Part shown: positions 11,129-25,840 of the stretch, piece by piece | Layout: each line of letters starts with the position of its first letter | Numbering within the stretch: the stretch's first letter is position 1 | Source: Monosiga brevicollis MX1 | Lineage: Eukaryota; Opisthokonta; Choanoflagellata; Craspedida; Salpingoecidae | DNA: 64,000 nt | NCBI RefSeq assembly: GCF_000002865.3 | Contig: NW_001865073.1 | Location: 206,780-270,779, forward strand | Direction of reading: 5' to 3' | The notes under the pieces: model-generated | The model's database searches: none | What the model saw: the letters and a program-made list of their open reading frames with translations, nothing else | What the model was told of the DNA's origin: nothing | Made by a program: the position numbers and the translations under genes

Positions 11129-12553
11129 CTAAAGACGACCGGCAGCGCGTTGGGCACGCACGGCAGCGAGCAGCAAGCCGCGCTGCTGGGTGAGTTGACG
11201 ATGGGCCCAAGTCAGTTGCTCATGACGCTGCGAGGCCAGTGAGATGAGCACGTCAAGGTCACGGCGACGCAGGCGCTGTTGGTGCTTACGTCGCCGAGCG
11301 GCAAGGCGCGCCAAGATGCGTGTGCGCGTGGTACGATCCGCCAAATCGAGCGCCATGAGCTCGGCCTCAGTCGCCACCTTGCGTGTCGCAGGGTGCACTG
11401 TGCCCGAACTGATTCGGATGCCTGGGTACATGGTGATGGGTTGGGCGTTGAGCTCGAGGCTCAAGCTAGGCTGGGGGTTGGCATACAAGAGGTCGTCCAG
11501 ATCCTCTTGTTCCGTTTTAAAGGGCAGACTGAGGGGGCGTGCCGGTGCCTCGTTCATGCACGTGGGTTTTGGTGAGGCGTCAGCATTGGTCGTGGTCGAG
11601 GTGGTGGTCGTGGTCGTGCCGCGGAGCTTGGTTGGTGCGGTTGGCGGAGTGGCCGTGGACGTGGGGATGGGGCACCACAGCTCATCAAGCAGGTCATTAA
11701 GAGGGTCGTCCAGAATGGGAGCCTGGCTCGAGCCAGCGCTGCTGGCAGGGACATTGAAGTTGGACGACGACCGGTCGCCCTGAGACTGATTTGACGTCGG
11801 TAAAGGCTCGGACAGCACGAAACTGCCCCCGTGGTGCCAATCCTCACGCTGGGCGGCCGGGGCCGGAGTGGTGTCCATCACATGGGCCGACGCGAGGCCA
11901 GACCAGGGTCGTTCGTAGGAGCTGCCGTGGCTGGTGGCGCTCACCATGTTCGAGGAGCCGTGATGACTCCGTGCAGGTGCTGATGGCAGCGAGCTGGCAG
12001 TCGCGCTTGACCAAGAGTGAGTCGCGAGGCGATGATTCGAGGACATGGGCTCATCCCAACCTCTTCCGCTCATGGGGTACGCAGGCAGGGTGCTGGTACA
12101 GGTGTCGGCTGTGGAGGACACGGGTGCCAAGCGCGTAGGCATGGCCTGCAGCTCTTCGCTGTGCAGCCCTTGCAAGCGGAGTTGATTGTGGCAGGGTGGA
12201 TGGTGGTGCGCATGGCTGTCGAGGTGAGAAGATCGGAGCGTCGGGGAGGTGGCCCACGGCGTGAAGCGGTCGATGGACGCTGGGTCGGCCGATTCGTGAG
12301 GCGGATAATGTCCGTAATCCGGCTTGGTGTCGTTGAGTGCTGTCGGTTGTTGGTCCCAGCAAGACGCGAAGGTTTGAGTTTCGTCCAAGCTTGTAAAGAG
12401 GTTGAGATCCAAATCCGAGGGTAGCCCAGAGGCAGCCCTGCGATCATTGAAATCTGTGGTGGTCGTGTCGATGGCCATGGCGTGGGGCTTTGGAGCGGAT
12501 CGCGAGCCCTGCATTTCCAACGTGGCGCGACGAGAAATGGCAGCGGCACTCAT
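11129..12553 (-). CDS. Atypical bZIP-like transcription factor, paralogue B
   Basis: A single-exon gene of 474 residues; ATG complementary to 12551-12553. Residues about 400-474 match paralogue A without gaps through the block TTRTRI(L/M)ARLAARRRK. By bZIP spacing the R/K is Lys423, followed by nine residues and then d-position residues L433, A440, L447, L454 and L461. The invariant Asn is replaced by Ala415, the same substitution as in A. Outside this block only short motifs are shared, notably RFTPW at 96-100. The rest is Ser/Thr/Pro/His-rich, with an acidic DLDLNLF segment near residue 50 and a DDPLNDLLDELW segment in the middle that looks like an activation motif. There is no poly-Gln, unlike A. 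Same strand and order suggest tandem duplication followed by strong divergence outside the zipper. DNA binding is inferred only; dimerisation with A is plausible. Confidence 0.65.
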   Translation of the reverse strand: MSAAAISRRATLEMQGSRSAPKPHAMAIDTTTTDFNDRRAASGLPSDLDLNLFTSLDETQTFASCWDQQPTALNDTKPDYGHYPPHESADPASIDRFTPWATSPTLRSSHLDSHAHHHPPCHNQLRLQGLHSEELQAMPTRLAPVSSTADTCTSTLPAYPMSGRGWDEPMSSNHRLATHSWSSATASSLPSAPARSHHGSSNMVSATSHGSSYERPWSGLASAHVMDTTPAPAAQREDWHHGGSFVLSEPLPTSNQSQGDRSSSNFNVPASSAGSSQAPILDDPLNDLLDELWCPIPTSTATPPTAPTKLRGTTTTTTSTTTNADASPKPTCMNEAPARPLSLPFKTEQEDLDDLLYANPQPSLSLELNAQPITMYPGIRISSGTVHPATRKVATEAELMALDLADRTTRTRILARLAARRRKHQQRLRRRDLDVLISLASQRHEQLTWAHRQLTQQRGLLLAAVRAQRAAGRL

Positions 12554-15500
12554 TGATCTGATCGTGCTGGGTGTTCAACGTCGTGAAATGTGGGATGTAG
12601 AATGGGCGCCGCGCTAACCCGATGGCAGCGGGTGGCCGTGTAGACGCTGGCGAAAGCCTACGATCAACAAAAAACAACAGATGCGATCAGATACGTGGTG
12701 GTGGTGGTGGTGGGAGTGGGAGTGGGATGCGGCTTGAGCCCGTAAGCCGTGCGTCATGGGGGCAGCCGAGTGCCAGTGTCGGTTCGCCACAAACGGCAGC
12801 GCCGACCAATGCCATCAAGAGTTGCACGGCCACACAGAGCTTCATCCCACATAAGCAAACACATCAACACAAATCGCTGTCACTTACGGAAAAAAAAAAA
12901 CAGCGATGCCTCGCACCAAGTGGCAGTCGGGAAGAAAGGACTGGGGACGGGGATGAGAGGGGATGGGGTCTGCGAAAGATGAAAAATGAGAGTGAATGTG
13001 CATGTTGATGCCTTGGGTCCGTCAAGGGACAGGGATGATAGGGATGGAAGGGATGGAAGGGATGCGTGCCAAGCTCGCCTTTGAACGTGGGTAACAGCGA
13101 CAAGGAGGCCACCACGTCGAAATCAGGCGCTTACCAGATGCAAACAGACGCAGAAGAGAGAGAGACAGAGAGGGGTGATGCAGCTGAAGAAGTGGGGGAG
13201 AGAGGGTGGGTGACTTTTGGTGTCCTCTGGTCTCAAGGGGCCGTGGGTGAGGGTGTGGGTCACGGGGTGTCAGGCGCAAGTGCCAGGAATGACGTACGTG
13301 GTGGACACGGGTTTCTTGAAGGAGGAGCGCTGGACCGAAGAGCGAACCGAGGGCAAGCGCCACGGGATGGGAACGGGAGGGACGGAGAGGTGGAGGGATG
13401 GGGAAGGGGAGGAAGGGGGGAATGGGAACTTGTGAGGTGGGATCGCCGGCGCAAAGTTGTCACTTGTAGAGCAGCACTCGTCTTCGCGTCAACAGTGATG
13501 TGCTTGGTTTGTGGGCTGGTGGAAGCCGCGATCGGATCGATGAAAATGCCACCCTGCCGACCACACACCCCAGAATCAGAACAGGCCCCCCGGCTCTGAC
13601 GCGCTCTCGCAAGAGAGAGCGAGAGGAGGTGTGCATAATGAACGATGTCGTGCCTAGGTCCGCAGGCGGTGTGGCGGCCAATGACAACAGCAGGGACGCG
13701 GGAATGTAGGTAGAAAGGGGTTTTGCGGCTGGGCGCCACCCCAGTGAGGGAATTTGGGGGGAATCAACCCACTCGCCGAGCGACCAAACCTAGAGATCCC
13801 ATAACGTTGTGAGGTCTCTGGGCAGTGTGGCTCGGCGCGGCGTTTCGTGTCCTCATCCCCCTCGGCCTATTGATTCTGACTTGATGCTCGAGGCCACTCA
13901 TCACTTGTCGGGATGACGTGCCACCCCTTGTGTGCCCTATCCAATTTACATGTTAGCAGTGTGTTTGGCTTTTTTCTTGTTTTTATTTTTTTGCTTGGGT
14001 TGGTGCATGGGTTGATGGGGTTGGCCTGCTAGCTTGCTTGCTTGCAGGAGTGCCTGCACGGGGGGGAGGCGAGGCGGGTTGCTGGTAATGGGATAGGCTT
14101 TGGGCGAGATCACATTCTGGCTACCGATGTAACCTGGGGGTGATCGTGTACCCTTTTTTTTGCACAACGTGATGGTCGATGTCGGGAGCACGCATCGGCC
14201 TGATCGTCAAGGACGCCCCCCAGGGATCGGGTGGGGAAGGGGAAGTGCGCCGAACCGTGCTTTTGTGCGGAAAAGCCCAACCCTTGTGAGCCTCACCGAT
14301 CGCGTGTCATGCATACATGGCCCTGCGCTGTTGCCTGGGCCGCCACTCTCCCGCAATGCATACGATAGGAATGAGTACCAGCCAGCGCGCTGCCCAAAAA
14401 GGGGGTGACTCTTTGACCTTGCTCGATGGCCATCACGTAGCGGTCGGCGATCGAGGCAAAGGAAAGGGGGCATCAACATGCCAAGCTCCGTCCACTCCAA
14501 CCGTTCTCAGGGACAAGTTGAGAAGAAAACACACACCGCACACCGCCTGTCACGACCAGGTCGACAGAACTCGCCAGACAGTGGCAAAGCAACGAGGCTT
14601 GCATGTGCGAGTGCTACAAAACCCCCAAGAATAATGGCGACCATCTCAGGTTGTGCTTTTCATGCAACGGTGGTCCTTCTGACAACGCGCGCGAGCGCGC
14701 TTAGCACCATTTGAGACATGGTTCAAGACACACGCAGGCGACGTACATTGGCGTCGGCGATCGCGGATCCCAAAACAAAGCCCAGCACCGACGGCGACCC
14801 GCGAGTTGCTCCGAGTCATGCGCTTGCCGTCACTGCCAACACCGTGACGTGTGCTCGCGCAAGCCAGACGAACCGCGATCATCGCTTCCAGCCACGACTG
14901 CCAAAGCCCGTAGACCGCGGCCTGTGCCTGTGACACCAATCCCGACTCGAAAGGTGTGGCGCGAGACACATGATCCCACGACCCACGACGCAACTCACAC
15001 CCAGCTATGGGTAGCCTGTCAAATTGTGTAAGACTGTGTCACCGCACAGGGAAACAGATGTTGGGGCACGCCCTTTCCAGTCGCTCTGGCATCCGACGCA
15101 TGCAAGATTTGACAATGACAACTGTCACAAAATTCCGACCGGCGATCCGAATCGATAATGTTCTAGAGTTCAACGCAAAGCCATGTGTGGCGCGACGAGT
15201 GACCTGGCCCTGGCCGGCGGCGGACTCGGACCTGACGAGCACCTCCTTCCTGACATTAAACCCCTTGTCAAGGACAGCCGCCGCCCAGCACCTCCAAAAA
15301 AAAATCCCCGACTGACGAACGCGGCAGACATTCATGCTTGGTGTTGTTGGTTCGCTACGTGTATCACATTTTATCATCGAGTCATGGGCTGGTAGATCAA
15401 GTCGCCCCTTGTACCCCCAAGCACCTGTTTAAGAAGGGGGATGCTTGCCCGTTCTCTACGTAATGGGACCGCCTCTGGCCCACCGAGTCCGAGTGCCAGC

Positions 15501-16184
15501 GGCCATCAGTGATCGGTGTCATAGCAGCAGCTGCCCACCGAAATCAACGTCGGCCACAGAATGATCCAGACCCAATCAATTCTTGCACAAATTGTCAGTC
15601 GAAGACGCTCAGATGACGCAGCAGGAGATCAGGGGGGAGGCTGGGGACGGTCCAAAGATAAGTCGGGAAAGGCAGAGATCCGCCTCGAAGAAAACGTGGC
15701 ACGTCATGACGTGAGACTTGCCTCTTGAAGAAGAGCGCCTACAGGGTCCGTTGTTGTCGCTCCCGCCATGTCCTTCTGCGTCGAACGCGCAGATGAAACT
15801 TGCCGCATCCTTTGCACCCACGTACCCCTTCTGTCCCACTCGAGCCTGCTGAACATGATCACTTTGAAGGTCGTACGATGACGACATTTGATACTGTTCC
15901 CTCGCCGCCATCAACGCTGCGTCCAACACGCGCTTCGCGACCCACAACCCCCGACCGTGGTATGCTCATCACGCCATCCCCCAAACGTCACATGCATCCC
16001 AAGCAGCATCCGGAGGAGATGACATCAAAATGTCATCCATTATTGTCACTCTTATCCAACTTCAGTATCCCCCTCCAACGTATCTTCTCATTTCCGAGGG
16101 GTATTGCAAGAATCTGGACTTATCAACCGGGAAATTAATTTCGCGCCCGCTCGCTCGCTCGCTTCGCCGCCGCCGCCGCCGAAC
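12554..16184. other. 3.6 kb intergenic region between divergent bZIP-like B and CCDC148-like genes
   Basis: No coding frame is supported. It holds a short GGGATGGAA-type repeat at about 13031-13062, an alternating GC stretch near 14690-14701, and a CGC/GCC-rich, TCGC-repeated stretch at about 16142-16180 just before the CCDC148-like start. It must contain the promoters of both divergent genes. Confidence 0.5.
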
Positions 16185-19015
16185 ATGAGCGCGGGTGAGG
16201 CACTGGTTAACCAGCTGCTGCGGCAGCAGCAGCGGCAGCGTAATCGGGGAACCTATGATCAATTGCGAGCTCGTGCTGCTCAGCACCGGGACCGCGGTCA
16301 ACACCTGCAACAGCGCGTGCGCTCTGTACAGGTTCGGCCTCGCACGCACTCGCACGCACGACTATACTCCGCCCAATTTTTTGCCTTGGGACGTGGCCTT
16401 GGCTGCACGCCTCGCATACCACCGCTGCTATGCCACTGATCTCACCACACCGATTGCCCGCGAATCTGCGTCATTTCCATAATCACAGCGCAACCAACAG
16501 GAACAGGACCGAGCCGTGCAACGCGAAGTTCATCGTGAGGCATGGCGCATGGGCCACCGTAACCTACGCGCCGCCGCTCAACAACTTGAGGCCGAACTGC
16601 AGCCCATTGCCCTCGCTCTCCTGGGTCCCGATACCCACTACCGCCAGGCCATCAACGAGCAAGCCGACCAACTCTTTCATGCCCTTCAGACGGCCTATCG
16701 CGACCTCCGCGCCGCCTGGCTCCGTCAACAACAGCAAGCCGAAAGCCTGCAGCAGGATCAGACTGCCCCCGACACCCGTCTTCACCGTCTGCAAGCCATG
16801 GTGGATGACCAGTTCCTGGCCCTGCGACCCCAGGCCGAGGCCCTTCAAGCCGAACTCGCCCTCCTGGACCAGGTCGTCTCCACCCATGCCCAACACGCAT
16901 CCCGCGCCGATGCCCTGCAGCAAACCTGCCGCTCTCTCCTTGAACACTGTCCAGATTCCGATCTGTCCCAAGCACTCACCACTGAACTTGATGTGCGTTC
17001 ATCTTCAATCTTCCAACTCCTCCCCTCAGCAAAAATCATTGGCCATTGATGGTCCTGCTTTCTGCGTCCCCTGAGCGCTGCCCGCTGACCGGCGCCTTGT
17101 CCTATCGCAAATGTGCCCGCCCCTGCTCCCTGCTCCTCTTCCTCCTCCTCCTCTCCTCAATACCATGGTTGGTTGCTTGCTTTAGGATTTGTTGCGAGAA
17201 GCACAGCAACGGCAAGCGGACTTGGACCAAGCTTATCGCGTCATTCTGGAGACTCCACACGGCGATCTTGCTCCCGACCACTATGCTACTCTGGAATGGC
17301 TTCTCGAACTCTATCGCTCCCTCACCCTCCCACCAGCCCTCAAAGTAGCCCTTGCTCTTACCGCCCTTGCTCTTACCCACTCCCATCAATCACTTTGCGG
17401 TCATTAACCAGCAAACATCACTTGTTTTGATGTTTTGAATCTCCCCTTTCTCACCCCTTCTGCATAGTCAAAGGGCGTCACGCGTCGCCTCCTGGCGGTG
17501 GAGCGAGCAGCCCAGGTTTTGGGCATTGATCGCAATACCATTTCCAACCACGAGAACCACATTCTTGGCCGCACCTTCTACCGGCGCAAGCAAAAGTTCG
17601 TGAATAGTGCTCGAGTTTGTCGGCTCTTCTGCCCCCTTGCCTCTGTCTGGGCCTCAAATTTTCACACATAGAACCACCACGACAACTACTACTGCTACTA
17701 TCACTACCACTCTGACTACTGCTACACACACACACCCACACACACGATGTCAAGTGCGCGGCTTCTCATACGTGTTGATTGCTATGTTCGCCGAGGATAG
17801 GGAGCACACACTCACCACGCTCCGCGAGCTGCAGGAATATCATACTTACTTGCAGCAGGTCATTTCGCTGCCTCTTCAGCGCAGACGAGATTGCAAAACG
17901 ACGTGCCGGCCTTTGAGCTCACTTTTGCACACGCGTGCCTTTTTTTTCTTAAACAGGCAGTGACCGATGCCATCGCTGCCGCCTTTGCCGATGAGCAGGC
18001 AACCAGCGAGCGAGAGCGCCAACAACAACGGCAGCTACGCCTCTACACCACGCTGCAGCAGCTTCGCGCCCAGCGCCAAGCTGCGCTCCAAGCCCGCCTA
18101 CGCGAGGTAGGCTGTCCCAGGCGTTTGTTCAGACTTGATCTCCTGCGACAAACCGCCCTCACCACCCTCTCATCACCGTCACCCCACAGGCGGAGGAGAC
18201 AGAGCAGCGACAGCGTCGAGCGACCGCAGCCGAGGCTGAGCGGGAGCGCGCCGAGCGACAGCGCATCAAGGATCTCATCCGCCAGCGACAAGGTTTGCCC
18301 TGCGATGTCCGCCTTGTCCCTTGTCGCAAGTGTCGTGCCTCCCATTGTCCCAACCATCACCCCTGCTCCATAGAGCAACAGCGCCAGGCCGAGGAAGCAT
18401 TTCAACGCCAACGAGCCGCCGCTGCTGAAGAAGCGCGGGCTGAGCGCCAACGACAACAACGTCACAATCAACGTCGAACGTCCTATCGACGCCGTGAACT
18501 AGAGGACCGTGAAGCTGAGCGCCAACGACAAGCCGAAGCAGAGTTGCGACTTGTTGAAGAGCGCGAACGTCGCCTCGAAGCGCTGCGTGCCCAGGTCTGC
18601 ACACAGCCCATCTCCCCGAGACCCCTGCCCCGACGCCACTCTGCCAGTCTTTTGAAGCCCTCACCCCGCCCCGCTGCTGTCTTTGCTTGCAATTTGGGTG
18701 GTTGAGCAGGTACGACCAGAGGTGGAGGATGACCCCACCCGAGTCTGGCAACCGACCAAGGCTCAGCTTCGTGCCGCCGAGGATGCCCGCGAACAGCGAC
18801 GCCTCCGCGAAGCCTTGCCCCGCTTGGGCGTTGAGGGATATAGCGATACCACGGTCACGTCGGACCGTCGATGGCGTCTCTTCCAGGCACTGCGTCACGC
18901 GGGACTGGACGGCACGGCCTACGGGCAAGCTGCCATGGCTCAGGCAACCGCAACAGTGCCTCAAAGGCGAGACATGAACGCAACGCTTTTTCAACCCAGT
19001 GGTGCCCTATTGTAA
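16185..19015 (+). CDS. CCDC148: Coiled-coil protein, CCDC148-like (nine exons)
   Basis: Model: exons 16185-16331, 16489-16992, 17186-17344, 17468-17595, 17801-17858, 17957-18106, 18190-18292, 18374-18594 and 18710-19015. All junctions are GT-AG and phase-matched, giving 591 residues, which as I recall is the length of human CCDC148. Most of the protein is charged, Gln/Arg/Glu-rich coiled coil; the longest helical run is about residues 330-490. The last exon holds the part I associate with CCDC148: a DDPTRVWQPTKAQL segment, then a YSD...SDRRWRLFQALRHAGL segment close to the C-terminus. A mid-region segment (LGIDRNTISNHE) also fits the CCDC112/CCDC148 group. No catalytic motif is present; its role is not known from sequence, and a cytoskeletal or ciliary role is only a guess. 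The start is the first ATG of the open frame and follows a GCC-rich leader. Confidence 0.6.
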
Positions 19016-19140
19016 GGTTGGCTGAGTTTGAAATCTACAACCAAACAAACGTCTCCCACAACACCGTTTCAAGGCCGAGTACCCGAGCCTCTCCGTGCGC
19101 GTGATGAACATGAGTCAGAGGGCACACCAACAGGAAGTGG

Positions 19141-19175
<35 letters not shown>

Positions 19176-19503
19176 CTGACAGACCCGAGAAAATAGGAAC
19201 GGAGAGAAAAGATGTCAATTTGACAAGATGAACCGTCGCGCTGCGAGTGCCACGACAGCTGGCCAACATAAGACGGGTGCCTCGGATCAACAATACCGCA
19301 CACCCACAGAAGATTATCATACAGCTGTACGCGCCGCAACGACGCCCTGCGCCAGGCTCCAAGGCAGTCGCAAAGCATGGGGCACAGCCGCATTGGATCA
19401 CAGAGGGGCCGGGCCCTCTTCGACGCCGGATGCCCAAAACTTCAAAAAAATACAGACAAAAAAGGGTCAGTCCGTTCCGCGTTCTGGCGAACGGCTGGCA
19501 GGT
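19016..19503. other. Intergenic between convergent genes
   Basis: Contains a CA array at 19142-19173 and otherwise unremarkable sequence; presumably the 3' UTRs of the CCDC148-like and COX14-like genes. Confidence 0.5.
19142..19173. repeat. (CA)n microsatellite
   Basis: About 16 CA units between convergent genes. Confidence 0.9.
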
Positions 19504-19716
19504 CTATGCTGAGGAGCTAGGCGGGGCAGCGGAATCCTGAGAAGCAGCCGACTCTGCCATGATGGCCTCGGCCTGCGCGGCTTTTTGCTTGGCCTTGAGG
19601 TAGTTGTAGCGCTCAACAACATCCGAAGACTTGGAAAGCACAAAGATGCTGTAGTAGCCGGTCAAGCCCAGCAGCGAGAGCACCAGGCCCTTGTGCAGAA
19701 TGTCGGCCAACGCCAT
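19504..19716 (-). CDS. Small single-pass membrane protein, COX14-like
   Basis: 70 residues in one exon. It begins ALADILHKGLVLSLLGLTGYY, then a hydrophobic segment (about 10-27), then a basic amphipathic helix (YNYLKAKQKAAQAEA), then a Ser/Ala-rich tail. Human COX14 has the same order: a short LADI.K. start, one membrane span with a Gly-Gly/Gly-Tyr turn, then a basic Arg/Gln/Ala helix, in 57 residues. COX14 assists translation and assembly of COX1 in the inner mitochondrial membrane, and that role is inferred here. The match is to a short, weakly constrained family, so another small mitochondrial membrane protein is possible. The gene diverges from the HECT ligase gene. Confidence 0.5.
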   Translation of the reverse strand: MALADILHKGLVLSLLGLTGYYSIFVLSKSSDVVERYNYLKAKQKAAQAEAIMAESAASQDSAAPPSSSA

Positions 19717-21131
19717 GATTTAGCTACCAGGCTCACTGTTGTTATGTGAGATGAGCACACGAGCCGGCGTGTGTCAACGCGGGGCCGAGAGAGAAGGACA
19801 AGCGATCACGCACCAGGTGTGCTCGACGAATCAATGGGCTTGTTCAAAAAGCAAGGCCACCCTTCAAATGCCTGATCAGTGAGAGCACGGAGCAGCACCT
19901 GCACCGTAAGTGTTGTCGCACCCGAAAGCCGCCACCAGCGCCTGCACGTTCACACAGGTACATCTCATGCCCTGCCCCCCCCCCCTCTCTCTCAAATCCA
20001 ACCCCTATCCCCCTGCTCAACCACCCCTCACTCTACCTCCCCGCCCCCACCCGCCTGCCACCCCTCCATCACAGCCGTTGAGCCTGCGGCTGCCATATGT
20101 GCACCAGCAGTCCACCAGCACGTTCTGCGCCGTAGTCGCAACTCACATGCAATCCTTACCCCAGGGTGTCGAGTCTGGAAAATACTTTTTCTTTACACTT
20201 TAAGCCCATGGAATACCACCTATGCATAAACTAGCTTACATTTAAGTAAAATACATCATAGCGCACTGGCGAGGGTCAGGCTGACGGGGTATAAAATACT
20301 TGTTGCCAACATTATGCCCCTTGAGTTGATCACAAGCAGAACATACATGTTTAAAAGTAAAATAGTTTTACATCGGGTTGCGCCATTTTTGGCAACGGAA
20401 AGATTGACGCCTCCGCCTCCTCTTGCTGCTGCTGCTGCTGCTCCTGCTCCTCTTCCTACATCTCCTCCTCCTCCTGCTCCTGCTCCATCTCTTCCTCCTC
20501 CTCCTCCTCCTACATCTCTTCCTCCTCCTCCTCCTCCTACATTTCCTTCTCTTCGTCCTTCTCCTTCTCCTTCTCCTCTTTCTCCTCCTTCTCTTTCTCC
20601 TCCTTCTCCTCCTCCTGCTTCTCCTCCTGCTTCTCCTCCTTCTCCTCCTCCTGCTTCTCCTCCTTCTCCTCCTGCTTCTCCTCCTCCTTCTCCTCCTCCT
20701 GCTTCTCCTCCTCTTTCTCCTCGTCTTGTTCTTCCTCATCACCTGTATTCCCCAAGCTGTCGCTTGGCATCCTCGGCGATCGTCCGCCTTTGGTTGTCCT
20801 CTTCTTCTTTGGCTACCACTGTGACCCGCCTCGCCTCGTCCGCTTCGCCTCGCCTCGCTCTCCCCCTTGCTCTGGGGATCGGGACGGAGGTGCCCCTCGG
20901 AACCCCCTGCACGAGCAGCGCCTCCTCGCCAGGCTTTCCGCTTCCTCTGAGCCAACCTTAGTCTCCTGTGGCCTTTACCAAAGCCCTTGTAGTCGCCGTG
21001 GTCTGCCCTTGGCGCGCCCGCAGCTGCTACGAGTTGCGCTCGCCAGCAGTAGCACCACCAGCGAGCCTGGTTGGAGCGCTTTTTCCTTGAGTGCAGCGTT
21101 TGGTGCCGCTGGCGGCAGTCGTTTCGTCACC
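19717..21131. other. Intergenic region between divergent COX14-like and HECT ligase genes
   Basis: Holds an A/T-rich patch at about 20170-20400 and a long pyrimidine trinucleotide tract at 20411-20740. Frames crossing the tract encode only Leu, Pro/Ser or, on the other strand, Arg/Ser or Glu/Lys repeats and are not taken as genes. Confidence 0.5.
20411..20740. repeat. Long CTC/CTT-type pyrimidine tract
   Basis: About 330 bases that are almost wholly C and T on the + strand, built from TCC, TCT and TGC trinucleotides. It lies 390 bases upstream of the HECT ligase start. Such homopurine-homopyrimidine DNA can adopt triplex structures (established in general, not shown here). Confidence 0.85.
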
Positions 21132-25168
<4,037 letters not shown>

Positions 25169-25840
25169 GCAAGTGCCCACGGCTCATCCTGACGATTGTG
25201 GTTGTGCGTTTGGACCCTTCGGGATCACGGTGCTACCGCCAATTGTTTTCAGAATATCTGGTTGCATATGATAAAATTTATTTTAAAAAAAAAAGTTCTG
25301 TTAGGGTGTGCCTGTTTTCTTGTACCGATGGTTCTTTGGACGAGCAGACACGATGCCAGCACAAGAACAAACTCATACTTGACCAACTCATGCACCTACA
25401 AGGAGGGAATTCTACGGTCACATCAGCCTCACCGGGAACAATGAACCAGTCGCTCGCAACAAGGGTTCAAAAAAAGAGTTTTTTTTGGGGAATTTCTTCA
25501 TAATTTTAATTTAGAGCCCGGTTATGATGGCAGTGGCAAAATGTTTCTTTCACGAGAACCTTCAGATTCGCTCGGCCGAGCGATGCTGTTTGATCCTGCT
25601 TGTTTGGTGAGCATGTGTGGTGGGCATTGTGACGATGGAGCATCACACGTCGTCAAACCGAACGCTCGAAACCCAAGTTACAAAAAAAACCCCCTTTCGA
25701 GATGAATTCAGACTACTCTACTCCACGGAACAACGGGACGACGACGGCAACTCACATGTCAATAACAACTTTAAATTTGCAGTGAAGCCTTTGGCGTATA
25801 TATATATGGACAATGGTCCGGACGATTACGAAATGGCAAC
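25169..25840. other. Intergenic between convergent HECT ligase and decarboxylase-fold genes
   Basis: A/T-rich patches and short homopolymers, no supported gene; probably the two 3' UTRs. Confidence 0.5.

Noticed and set aside
13260-13739. 159-codon minus frame between the bZIP-like B and CCDC148-like genes
   Set aside because: Pro/Ser-rich with no recognisable feature; the opposite strand is equally open over much of it.
20368-20955. Arg/Ser-rich 195-codon frame on the minus strand, resembling an SR protein
   Set aside because: It arises from translating the CTC/CTT trinucleotide tract; all frames of the tract give repeats and there is no RRM or other domain.
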